Shown here one piece after another: positions 20,360 through 27,951 of a stretch of DNA of 29,250 nt (within the stretch, counting starts at the first letter, position 1; each line of letters begins with the position of its first letter). The stretch is taken from IMG/VR virus record IMGVR_UViG_3300037585_005872, positions 1 to 29,250 of that record; one strand, given 5' to 3'. Under the pieces are notes generated by a model. The model was not told where the DNA came from and ran no database searches. It saw only the letters and a program-made list of their open reading frames with translations. The position numbers were made by a program, and so were the translations under genes. The stretch is from a virus.

Positions 20360-23300
20360 ATGAGTTTTTCACGATCTACAATTCTGAGGACCCCCACCCG
20401 GGCCCGCAATCCCCTGCAACAGTATTACAATACCACAGCCCGTGGGGTCAGAAATGAGATCCCCGCCCAGGTACAAATAAGTCCTATCGATAATCTTGCT
20501 GGGGCTTATAAGGTAAATTATTCCGTCGGGGGGTTTTCTGACGACGCTAATGCACTTCCCTTGACTACTCAGAATATAATTAAGTGGGTTTATTCAAGTG
20601 AACAAGACGATTTCACACCCGAGCCTGACTTTTTAGTAAATAATCCTTATATAAATCCTCGACCAGATGGTTCACGCTTCAATATAGCTTCTGTCTTAGA
20701 GGGGCAGCGGAAACAGTGGCTTCTTTCCTTATCAGAGAATCGGGACTTCTTGACTAGCCTTGTACAATTTACGAGGGACGGGGAAGCATGGCTGGCTTAT
20801 GAAAATGCTGTGGCTCAATTTGCAGATGCTGGGGCTCTACGAATATCCAGACTATACGTGGAAAATAATGGGTGGAATGCAGACGGCGACCAGCCCACCC
20901 AGTTGCGAGAGTTATTCAAGGGAATGTATCATGCACTTACTACCAATGATCTTGATGCTAATAGATACTTAGAACCCGTGCGTGAGAAGGCCATCATTTC
21001 TTTGACGAAAATAGCCTATGGGCTCCTCTCTGATGAGGAAAAAATGCAACTGGCATCAACTTCAGGAACCACTAATAAGTACCATTGGACTGACGCTTCC
21101 TTTGCTATTCCCTATGTGCTCAATCGTAATACCTCCGAATATTATTCCCTCGCAGGTGCCCCGGATGGAAAGTTTCATATCAACCCCGAGTATCATTATT
21201 ATTTAGATTGCTACGAGGAGAGAATTAGTGGGAGTGCTATTCATGAAACAATGCTTCCTAATATTTATGTCCACGGATTGACTCTGAACGGGATACCAGC
21301 CGGTCTGGAGTTTGGACCAGACGCCCGGATTTCTTCCGACTGGGATGGGGCAGCAGCTAACGGAGTAAACCTTCAATCTGCTTATGATTATCATACCACC
21401 CTGGGGGGCAGAACTCTCTTGCCGGACCTTCAGATGTCGTATGATTCGATGTCACAATATCTTCAGCAAGTGGGAAACATATTGTCCGCTGGAGAGATAC
21501 CACCCCAGCAACAACGCAAGATTGCGGGATTGACTGATTCTATTGTCATCCCAGGTCCCGAATATGAGATGTATAATTCTATAAGTTATAATGATTTTGC
21601 CTTCCCGATGAAGATAGATGTGGAGATCCCGACCGGAAAAACCGGACGACTCGGAGAACTGCTGGAAGAAAAAAACTTAACTAGCATTTTGGCTAGAGGA
21701 CTTCAGCATTTTCAAAAACATGGGAGAGATAGAAATCCGTCTTATGAGGTGGATTATCACTTAGAGTCCCAATATTTAAAAACTGTGGTTCCTGATATGG
21801 AAAACATCCGAGCTAATCGACGTCCCTTGTTGGAACCATACAAGTTCAAGAGTCTATCTCAAGAAATGACTACTTATGATCTTGTAAATATTTTCCTTGC
21901 TTTAGCAGCGACTGACCCCGATTTGTCTGGGTTAGGAGAGACTGATCGCTCGTTATTGTTTTCAGCTTTCGGGAAAGAGATGGCAGGAAATCCTTTATCC
22001 GAGCCCCAGGAAACTATTATGGGATTGTGTTATATGGAAATGATCGCCTTCGCTGAAGGACGAATGGAAAACACTACTCCTATATTTAACCTGGGCAAAC
22101 CAACCTATTCTGAACCATTGATATATAAGTTAGAGAAAAGAGATGCTGATAATAACATTATTCAAGAACTATTTTTTTCCAACAAAAAAGATCTGGGAAC
22201 GGTAATTTATACTGATACCCAGATAAAATACGACAGAGAGTATGATTATCAAGTAGTAGAGTATCGAATAATGACGGGAATAGAAGAATTCTTCACTCTT
22301 GTTGATTTTCGAGTACCCAATTGGGTAGATAACTTACCTCTTAACCCAGCCATGGTGCTCCCTTTTACTCCTCCTCTCCCACCGGGAAATCCCATCACTG
22401 ATCCAGAAGGTGATCAGGACCGCTCCGTCGCTCTTTCTGCGCATGCGGCTAACCCGGAACCTTTTACATACGAGTTCTTGGTCCAAAGAAAGCCTACTGT
22501 GCGCCTTGTTGAGCATCGTATCGTTGGTCCATCTGTGACGGGTGGATCGAGGACTAAACATTTCCGAGCCAGGGGAGTTTCTTTTCCTGCCGCCAAAGTA
22601 ATGGACCGCCCCCCTGTCGCTCCGGACTTATTAATACTCCCCATTAAGGATAATTTCACACAAGTTAAGACACTTGTTGATCCAGGCACAGGAAAATACC
22701 TGAAAGAACAAGCACTCCCCATAGTATCGATTGGAAACAGGACTGGTGAAATTAGGGAATTGGCAAATTACCAAGAAGAATTTGAATATTATAATTTGCT
22801 GCCGAACCACTTAGAGTTTGCAGATGAAGGCATTGCTGAAATTAAGGAATTTACCCTTTACTGGACTACTTCTCTAAACCGAAATGTCGCCCATTATAGC
22901 GATATATATAAGTCGTTTAACCCAGATTCCAACAGTAATGCCCGTTTGAAAAAATTTAAAACAGACGAGTTAATTGCTGGTGATATCCCTTATGCGCCAG
23001 GGTTTGGTGCGTTATTAAATTTAGAGCCAAATGTAACTTATTACATCACTTGTACAGTAGAGGATGTGCATCAAAATGTATCCAATCCTTCTCCAATTTA
23101 TGAAGCTCGGCTTCACTATGAGAAGGGGCTTTTGGTTCCACAAATTAAACTTTTTCACTTTGTTCCTATTAATAATAAGCAAATCTCCCGAAAAATGGCA
23201 AGATTCATTGAAATAAAAGCATCAGCCATCCAGACACAGCCGGCAATTATCACCAACGACGATGGTGCCCCAATTGGCACGCGTCGCTCGTTGGCATCCG

Positions 23301-23554
23301 AGTTGGGATCCCGGGTTACAAACAATGATTTTGTCATTCGTTTTACGTCGCGAGACACGGGTAAGAAATTTGACTTACGAGTATCGTTTGATCAGCAAGA
23401 TATCCTTCCAGAGCCTGAGCGTTTACGTTGCGGTCCTGTAGCCATCTCTACTCCTCCGGTCGCTGTTCCTCGGGGCGTCATCAACACCCTTATCGGATTG
23501 GTAGGGCGAACTCGAACGTGGAACGTAGATACTGGCTGGCTTGATCAACTTTGA
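20360..23554 (+). CDS. Large virion structural protein with Fn3-like segments (1064 aa)
   Basis: A 1064-residue protein with a good Shine-Dalgarno (GAGGGG at 20346-20351, 8 nt before ATG). The N-terminus is Arg-rich (RSTILRTPTRARNPLQQYY). The middle is mixed helical. Two stretches look like fibronectin-III-type beta sandwiches: about 578-640 (PLIYKLEKRDADNNI, DREYDYQVVEYRI) and about 824-917 (FTLYWTTSLNRNVAHY, LEPNVTYYITCTVEDVHQN), the latter with the typical Tyr-corner 'Y-x-I-x-C-T-V-x-D'. The C-terminal 150 residues (MARFIEIKASA, DFVIRFTSRDTGKKFDLRVS) form another beta domain. Fn3-like domains are common in tail and baseplate surface proteins. The exact role is not known. It is followed by the longest gap of the window. 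Confidence 0.75.
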   Translation: MSFSRSTILRTPTRARNPLQQYYNTTARGVRNEIPAQVQISPIDNLAGAYKVNYSVGGFSDDANALPLTTQNIIKWVYSSEQDDFTPEPDFLVNNPYINPRPDGSRFNIASVLEGQRKQWLLSLSENRDFLTSLVQFTRDGEAWLAYENAVAQFADAGALRISRLYVENNGWNADGDQPTQLRELFKGMYHALTTNDLDANRYLEPVREKAIISLTKIAYGLLSDEEKMQLASTSGTTNKYHWTDASFAIPYVLNRNTSEYYSLAGAPDGKFHINPEYHYYLDCYEERISGSAIHETMLPNIYVHGLTLNGIPAGLEFGPDARISSDWDGAAANGVNLQSAYDYHTTLGGRTLLPDLQMSYDSMSQYLQQVGNILSAGEIPPQQQRKIAGLTDSIVIPGPEYEMYNSISYNDFAFPMKIDVEIPTGKTGRLGELLEEKNLTSILARGLQHFQKHGRDRNPSYEVDYHLESQYLKTVVPDMENIRANRRPLLEPYKFKSLSQEMTTYDLVNIFLALAATDPDLSGLGETDRSLLFSAFGKEMAGNPLSEPQETIMGLCYMEMIAFAEGRMENTTPIFNLGKPTYSEPLIYKLEKRDADNNIIQELFFSNKKDLGTVIYTDTQIKYDREYDYQVVEYRIMTGIEEFFTLVDFRVPNWVDNLPLNPAMVLPFTPPLPPGNPITDPEGDQDRSVALSAHAANPEPFTYEFLVQRKPTVRLVEHRIVGPSVTGGSRTKHFRARGVSFPAAKVMDRPPVAPDLLILPIKDNFTQVKTLVDPGTGKYLKEQALPIVSIGNRTGEIRELANYQEEFEYYNLLPNHLEFADEGIAEIKEFTLYWTTSLNRNVAHYSDIYKSFNPDSNSNARLKKFKTDELIAGDIPYAPGFGALLNLEPNVTYYITCTVEDVHQNVSNPSPIYEARLHYEKGLLVPQIKLFHFVPINNKQISRKMARFIEIKASAIQTQPAIITNDDGAPIGTRRSLASELGSRVTNNDFVIRFTSRDTGKKFDLRVSFDQQDILPEPERLRCGPVAISTPPVAVPRGVINTLIGLVGRTRTWNVDTGWLDQL

Positions 23555-23643
23555 TAAACCAACAGACAAAAGGATAACATTAAAGGGGTGAAATAAGTAA
23601 AGACGATACTATTTACTTAGAAATTCATTAAGGGGAAAATCAT
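23555..23643 (+). promoter_or_regulatory. 89-nt intergenic region with a tandem purine-rich box and a small inverted repeat
   Basis: The longest non-coding gap. It contains CATTAAAGGGG at 23578-23588 and a near copy, CATTAAGGGG, at 23626-23635; the second is the ribosome binding site of the next gene (8 nt before ATG 23644). Between them a perfect 7-bp inverted repeat (AAGTAAA 23595-23601, TTTACTT 23612-23618, 10-nt loop) could form a weak hairpin. I see no convincing sigma70 -35/-10 pair and no T4-type TATAAATA late promoter. It may hold an unrecognised late promoter or an mRNA processing site separating the large structural genes from the next group. Confidence 0.35.
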
Positions 23644-24645
23644 ATGGCTTTTCTAGACAACAGCGGCGATATTATTTTAGACGCAGTTCTAACTGATACC
23701 GGCAGGAAAAGATTGGCTATGGGTGATGGGAGCTTCGTTGTTTCTAAGTTTGCTCTAGGGGATGATGAAATTGACTATTCCCTGTATGTCCCAACTACTG
23801 GTTCCGGGTACCAAGATCTTCGGATTTTAAAACTTCCTATATTAGAAGCTTTTACAGATAACACCACTGCCCTTAAGAGCAAATTGATCACTTATGCTAA
23901 CAATACCTTGACTCACCTTCCGGTTGTGCGCTTGAATGGAAACTTTTCAGCTACTAACCAGGGGACAGCTACGGGTGCCGGCGCTCCTATTGGGGGCTTT
24001 TTTATGGTGAGTAACGATGCTACTGGCACGCAAATCCAAAACACGATGGCAGCGATTACCCCGGGGTTTTTATATAGCAATAGTAGAGACTTGCCTAATA
24101 ACTTTTCTCACATTGTGGTTGACCAAGGACTGGTGGGAACTGATGTAACCATTGGATATCTTAAAGATGAAAACGTCGAATTGGTGGAAACCTCCTATAT
24201 CGTGGAAATAGATTATCGATTAGTCCGAGCCGGAACTCCTTCGGACAATAGCCAAGCAACACCTAATTTTATTGACGATGATAGTATTGCGAGCTATTAT
24301 TTTGTCTTAGGGACTGATAATGCATATTTCGCCCAGCAGCCGGAAGGCACCCCAGGCGGAACTTATGTTCCCGAGTATGTCCTTACAGGGCAAGGAGATA
24401 CCCGTGCTTGTGCGCAGTCTCCTATCTGTATCGGCGGCACCACTGGAAAAATAGGAACACGCTTTGCGTTTTCTTTATTGCCATCCCTGTCTGCCGCTAC
24501 GCAAAGTTATCTATTCGATCAAATGGGGAGTACTGTTACCTTGAGCGGAACAGTGTACAAATATATTGATACAGTTGTCCGAATAACGGGCTTTACAACC
24601 GGATATCGTACAGATATTCCGATTCGAATACTCAGATTCGGTTAA
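23644..24645 (+). CDS. Conserved virion structural protein (333 aa)
   Basis: A 333-residue protein whose N-terminus is a recognisable pattern in large-phage structural clusters: ILDAVLTDTGRKRLAMGDGS (10-30) followed by FALGDDEIDYSLY (36-48). The rest is beta-rich with Thr/Gly/Asn turns and no enzyme motif. The C-terminus (VVRITGFTTGYRTDIPIRIL) looks like closing beta strands. AAGGGG at 23630-23635 fixes the start. It is the first of three similarly sized genes (333, 360, 396 aa) with short spacers, which I read as a set of tail-peripheral structural proteins. The function is not known. Confidence 0.75.
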   Translation: MAFLDNSGDIILDAVLTDTGRKRLAMGDGSFVVSKFALGDDEIDYSLYVPTTGSGYQDLRILKLPILEAFTDNTTALKSKLITYANNTLTHLPVVRLNGNFSATNQGTATGAGAPIGGFFMVSNDATGTQIQNTMAAITPGFLYSNSRDLPNNFSHIVVDQGLVGTDVTIGYLKDENVELVETSYIVEIDYRLVRAGTPSDNSQATPNFIDDDSIASYYFVLGTDNAYFAQQPEGTPGGTYVPEYVLTGQGDTRACAQSPICIGGTTGKIGTRFAFSLLPSLSAATQSYLFDQMGSTVTLSGTVYKYIDTVVRITGFTTGYRTDIPIRILRFG

Positions 24646-24663
24646 AAAAGGTAGGAAACAAAA

Positions 24664-25746
24664 ATGGCAGCAACCAGCTTCAAAACTCTTCTTCAGTCTG
24701 ATGTTCAGTCCGCCCGGACGTTTCTTCACGAAGCGGTGCCTGTGACGGGCACGATCCTTTCTGGAACTTATGGAGTATTTCCCGCAGATACTAACGTGAA
24801 GAACTATACCCATGGGATGTTTCAGTCACTATATGACTATCCTTATCTGAGTTCTTCCGCAAATCATATTCTTGACTTAACCATAGGTATGTCCCCACAA
24901 TCCGCATTGAGCAGTTCAGTTAATATGGTTCAGCGCAATGCCAAGAATGATGTCTATAATGAGATGGCCCAAATTCTGGCGGGGTATAGTCCTACGGGCA
25001 GTATTAACCGCCTAGATGTTAGCGGTAATTTTGCTGGATCTACAGAGTCGTCGAAGATAGATGATATGTATCTTATAAGCTTTGCACGACTTTTGACTAA
25101 GGATGAGATTCAAAAGCAAGTAAATGGATTTCAGATGCAGGTCGGAACGGGTACCGCCTATGCAACACCTTACTCGACTACCCTAAAAATATACGATAAA
25201 GATGGAACTAACTGTAAGGTGAATTCTCCTTCTGGACAATATAACATATTATATGCATCGGCTTCCTCTATTTCCGATCGCCCGTGTGGTCTGTTGTTTT
25301 ACCAAGCAGGTATCGCAGCTATTACGGCTTCGGTATTTACTTCCGATTTCCTGTCGGCCGGCAATTGTGTTATGGATTCCGCAGGCTTGATAGCGCCAGA
25401 GATGTTTGTCTCTGGAGCTATTAGTGGCTCGGCAGACGCACTCCGTCGCCGAGTGCAAAATATAAGCTTTAATAATACTACAGAATTAAATTCAACTATT
25501 TACTTCTGTCGCGCTAATGCCAACGAATTTAACTATAGCAGTAACCCTACTTACCTAACTGGGAGTAAAATCCGAGTGACTGATGGCTTGCCTCAAAATG
25601 AACAGATAAGCCAAACCGTGTCCTATGTGACTACGGTTGGTCTGTATTCATCTGCAAATGAATTGTTGGCGGTTGGTAAATTAAGCGAACCCCTTAAGAA
25701 GAACCCCGAGGACGAGTTCACCCTTAGAGTTCGATTAGATTACTAG
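24664..25746 (+). CDS. Virion structural protein (360 aa) with shared C-terminal module
   Basis: A 360-residue protein, Ser/Ala-rich with beta character; AAGGTAGGA lies upstream of the ATG. The N-terminus (ATSFKTLLQSDVQSARTFLH) is helical. Residues 321-360 (from YVTTVGLYSSANELLAVGKL through LRVRLDY) align without gaps to the last 40 residues of the next gene product, with about 11 identities and mostly conservative changes, so the two share a C-terminal domain. The segment just before it (FNYSSNPTYLTGSKIRV) fits a beta-rich trimerisation or attachment domain seen in phage structural proteins. The stop is TAG, immediately followed by the strong ribosome binding site of the next gene, which shows that TAG is used as an ordinary stop here. 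Confidence 0.75.
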   Translation: MAATSFKTLLQSDVQSARTFLHEAVPVTGTILSGTYGVFPADTNVKNYTHGMFQSLYDYPYLSSSANHILDLTIGMSPQSALSSSVNMVQRNAKNDVYNEMAQILAGYSPTGSINRLDVSGNFAGSTESSKIDDMYLISFARLLTKDEIQKQVNGFQMQVGTGTAYATPYSTTLKIYDKDGTNCKVNSPSGQYNILYASASSISDRPCGLLFYQAGIAAITASVFTSDFLSAGNCVMDSAGLIAPEMFVSGAISGSADALRRRVQNISFNNTTELNSTIYFCRANANEFNYSSNPTYLTGSKIRVTDGLPQNEQISQTVSYVTTVGLYSSANELLAVGKLSEPLKKNPEDEFTLRVRLDY

Positions 25747-25758
25747 GAGGAGGGCACA

Positions 25759-26949
25759 ATGCCTTATCTCCACGAGTTCGGTCGAGACGACATATTTATA
25801 AACAGGATGATCACATCACCTCAGTATGAGTTTGTGATGTATAGTGGGTCATCTTTTATAAACAATGATCGATATATGGGCGTAAATATTCCGGACGGAA
25901 TGATTAGTCTTTTCGAATATAATGTTGATCGCGACGGCACAACCCAACAACTCATCAGACCCTTCATCATCAAAGATGGAAGTTGGTTAGCACCCCCTAG
26001 TGTAACTCCCGAAGCATATCAAGAGTTGGAGCCCGGAACGATAATCTATGGGGAATACCCCCTTACATCTTCAATTAGTCGTCATCTATATCCAGCTATG
26101 GCTTATCCTTTCCCGGATGGAACCCCGGCTGAGAAAGATACCTATGTTGATGCTCGTAAGGGAGTGATGGCTCTTAAAAACACCATGAATTATTACCGTA
26201 TGAAGAGCAATGCTTACGAGTTCGAAAGAGAATACCTTTCTGGGTCCGTAAATATGGTTCAAATTCCTTCTATATTTTATGATACAGGAATCGACCCCGG
26301 TACAGTTAATTTAAAGTTTTATTTTTCGGGCACTCTTGTCGATGAAGCAGTTGATAAATACCAAAACGGCGAGCTTATTTCTACTGCGGGGTTATTGAGT
26401 GGATCGACAGTTGGCGTAGTCCTATATAACGAAGGTTTTGTGTTGCTAACTAATACTGGGGCCATATCTACCAACGTAGACAATTATTCAGGCACCGGTG
26501 TCACTTCTGAATCAAGTTGGATTTATTACGGAGCCTATAGTACTGGAAGCATCACGGGAAGTACCGGCACATACGCTAGTTCTAGTCTTTATACTATGAG
26601 TTTCAAGGGGACCCAATCCATACCCACTATGACCATGTTTGCTACCGCTTATCCGGGAGATACCGATAACTCATTAAACCCCACGTGGATAGATTCCACT
26701 AGAGGTTACTGGAGAGGGTCATCCTCTGTGACACCAAATAATTATGTGGAGCCTTCTCTGTTGGATATCAAAAACACTATCCAGAGCCAGTATTGTGAAT
26801 TCGAAGACGAGTTTGAAAAACAGGTATTCATTTCAGAAATTGGAATTTTCGACAAAGATAAGAACTTGATTGGTGTAGCTAAATTGGCTAACCCGGTACA
26901 GAAAAAGATAACCGACGATTACACATTTAAATTAAAACTAGACTTGTAG
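25759..26949 (+). CDS. Virion structural protein (396 aa) with shared C-terminal module
   Basis: A 396-residue protein with a very strong Shine-Dalgarno (AGGAGG at 25745-25750, 8 nt from ATG), the best of the structural block and a hint of high expression. The N-terminus MPYLHEFGRDDIFINRMITS is followed by Tyr/Ser/Gly-rich beta regions (GSITGSTGTYASSSLY). The last 40 residues (FISEIGIFDKDKNLIGVAKL, ending KLKLDL) match the C-terminus of the preceding protein. No enzymatic motif is seen. It may be a tail-fibre-like or baseplate-rim protein. It is the last gene of the structural block; the next gene belongs to DNA metabolism. Confidence 0.75.
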   Translation: MPYLHEFGRDDIFINRMITSPQYEFVMYSGSSFINNDRYMGVNIPDGMISLFEYNVDRDGTTQQLIRPFIIKDGSWLAPPSVTPEAYQELEPGTIIYGEYPLTSSISRHLYPAMAYPFPDGTPAEKDTYVDARKGVMALKNTMNYYRMKSNAYEFEREYLSGSVNMVQIPSIFYDTGIDPGTVNLKFYFSGTLVDEAVDKYQNGELISTAGLLSGSTVGVVLYNEGFVLLTNTGAISTNVDNYSGTGVTSESSWIYYGAYSTGSITGSTGTYASSSLYTMSFKGTQSIPTMTMFATAYPGDTDNSLNPTWIDSTRGYWRGSSSVTPNNYVEPSLLDIKNTIQSQYCEFEDEFEKQVFISEIGIFDKDKNLIGVAKLANPVQKKITDDYTFKLKLDL

Positions 26950-26955
26950 TATAAT
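26926..26955 (+). promoter_or_regulatory. Candidate promoter directly before the resolvase gene
   Basis: A perfect TATAAT hexamer at 26950-26955 sits 5 nt before the ATG at 26961. Eighteen nt upstream is TTTAAA (26926-26931), a weak -35 match. If this is a real -10 element, transcription would begin at about the start codon, giving a leaderless mRNA, which agrees with the absence of any Shine-Dalgarno. TATAAT can arise by chance in AT-rich DNA, and it overlaps the stop codon of the previous gene, so confidence is low. Confidence 0.3.
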
Positions 26956-26960
26956 TTATT

Positions 26961-27539
26961 ATGATTTTAGGACTTGACATTTCTACTACGATAGTAGGGG
27001 TAGCCCTTATTGACGATAAGGATGGAAGGCTTGTCTTATCTGCGGGCTGGGATATTTCCAAATGTTCCTCCATCTACGAGAAGGTCGAAACTATCGGCGC
27101 AGAACTTTACGGACTTCGCTCTGAATACGGCATTACACATCTTTTTATTGAAACCGCTTTAAAAAAGTTTCTTCCGGGAAAATCCAGAGCAGACACTATC
27201 ATCAAGTTGGCCAAGTTCAACGGGATTATATCGTGGATATGTTTTGAGTGCTTTGAAATTGAACCCACCTATATTAATGTTAATACTGCACGATCACTCT
27301 ACGGTTTGTCGTTCCCACGTGCAACCAAGGGACCTAAAAGAAAAAAGATGGTGGTTGAAGCTGTGATCGAAAAGGAAAAAACTGCATTTAAGTATGAGAT
27401 GGCACGCGGCGGACGAAATTTCAAAAAGGGAACTGATGACCGAGCAGATGCTGTGGTTATTGCCCGAGCCGGGGAATTTTTGCTGAGAAACAAGGACAAC
27501 AAGGGATTTCTAACAGAGAAGATCGTTTTAGTAGACTAA
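26961..27539 (+). CDS. RuvC-like Holliday junction resolvase (RNase H fold)
   Basis: A 192-residue protein with the layout of the RuvC / poxvirus A22-type resolvases, which cut four-way DNA junctions using an RNase H fold and two metal ions. Visible acidic residues: D6 in the first strand (ILGLDISTTIVGVALID), E64 at the end of the fourth strand (HLFIETAL), and the C-terminal pair D160 and D163 in GTDDRADAVVIARA. A basic segment (ATKGPKRKKM, 121-130) could bind DNA. In phages such enzymes resolve branched replication intermediates before packaging. The start ATG has no Shine-Dalgarno. It is the first DNA-metabolism gene after the structural block. A more general RNase H-fold nuclease is an alternative. 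Confidence 0.83.
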   Translation: MILGLDISTTIVGVALIDDKDGRLVLSAGWDISKCSSIYEKVETIGAELYGLRSEYGITHLFIETALKKFLPGKSRADTIIKLAKFNGIISWICFECFEIEPTYINVNTARSLYGLSFPRATKGPKRKKMVVEAVIEKEKTAFKYEMARGGRNFKKGTDDRADAVVIARAGEFLLRNKDNKGFLTEKIVLVD

Positions 27540-27541
27540 GA

Positions 27542-27564
27542 ACTATTTATCATATGAAACTGAC
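27542..27564 (+). repeat. First copy of a 23-nt start-region element
   Basis: ACTATTTATCATATGAAACT followed by GAC covers the last 12 untranslated bases and the first codons of the 102-aa gene. It matches 20 of 23 positions with the element at 27929-27951, with identical spacing of TATTTA to the ATG (4 nt). Because it includes both non-coding and coding bases, it may reflect duplication of the whole gene start or a shared expression signal. There is no Shine-Dalgarno sequence. Confidence 0.6.
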
Positions 27565-27862
27565 TCCCGATATTATTCGCACCCTCATTAAAGAAGAAAT
27601 AGAATCCCTGCAAGAATTTCAGCCTGGGGAACAAACGTTCACTAATTCGATTACCGATACCAACTTCAAAATTCCAGTGGATACCCTTGCTCGCGGACTG
27701 GTAGCACAGTGTAAAAACACTGAAGCAGCCTTAACCGCGGTGATTCAAAGCGCAAGACGTATACTAAAGGACAGGTCGAGAGAAGACAAAACAGACACCG
27801 ACGCCTCTAATTCACTTGCGTCTGGAGTTACTCCCCCAACCGCCAACCGCAAAGAGCCCTAG
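27554..27862 (+). CDS. Small protein with MKLT..LIKEE N-terminal motif, paralogue of the next gene
   Basis: A 102-residue protein of unknown function. The N-terminal 21 residues (MKLTPDIIRTLIKEEIESLQ, then E) form a predicted amphipathic helix matching the start of the next gene product (M-K-L-T, L-I-[KR]-E-E, L-Q-E). Residues about 45-71 (LARGLVAQCKNTEAALTAVI) align without gaps to the same region of the neighbour. The C-terminus is Asp/Ser/Thr-rich. Short MKxT..IIKEE-type N-termini recur in unrelated small proteins of large environmental phages; the meaning is unknown to me. The frame continues in sense codons beyond its TAG stop to 27907. No Shine-Dalgarno is visible. Confidence 0.65.
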   Translation: MKLTPDIIRTLIKEEIESLQEFQPGEQTFTNSITDTNFKIPVDTLARGLVAQCKNTEAALTAVIQSARRILKDRSREDKTDTDASNSLASGVTPPTANRKEP

Positions 27863-27928
27863 ACAGATGCTAACCGTAAGCGCCAAGAAGAAGTCTCCGT
27901 TTGGTAAATAATTTTAGTAGATTAATAC

Positions 27929-27951
27929 ACTATTTACAATATGAAACTCAC
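27929..27951 (+). repeat. Second copy of the 23-nt start-region element
   Basis: ACTATTTACAATATGAAACT followed by CAC spans the start codon of the 139-aa gene. It differs from the copy at 27542-27564 at only three positions (9, 10 and 21 of the element). TATTTA again ends exactly 4 nt before ATG and no Shine-Dalgarno is present. A shorter match, ACTATTTAC, also occurs at 23609-23617 in the 89-nt gap, but not adjacent to a start codon. Confidence 0.6.

Noticed and set aside
20355-20362. TATAAATG resembling the T4 late promoter TATAAATA
   Set aside because: It includes the ATG of the 1064-aa gene, which has a normal Shine-Dalgarno upstream, so a promoter there would remove its own ribosome binding site.
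23588-23596. Start-stop mini frame GTG AAA TAA in the intergenic gap
   Set aside because: The purine box touches the GTG, leaving no spacing for ribosome binding; expected by chance.
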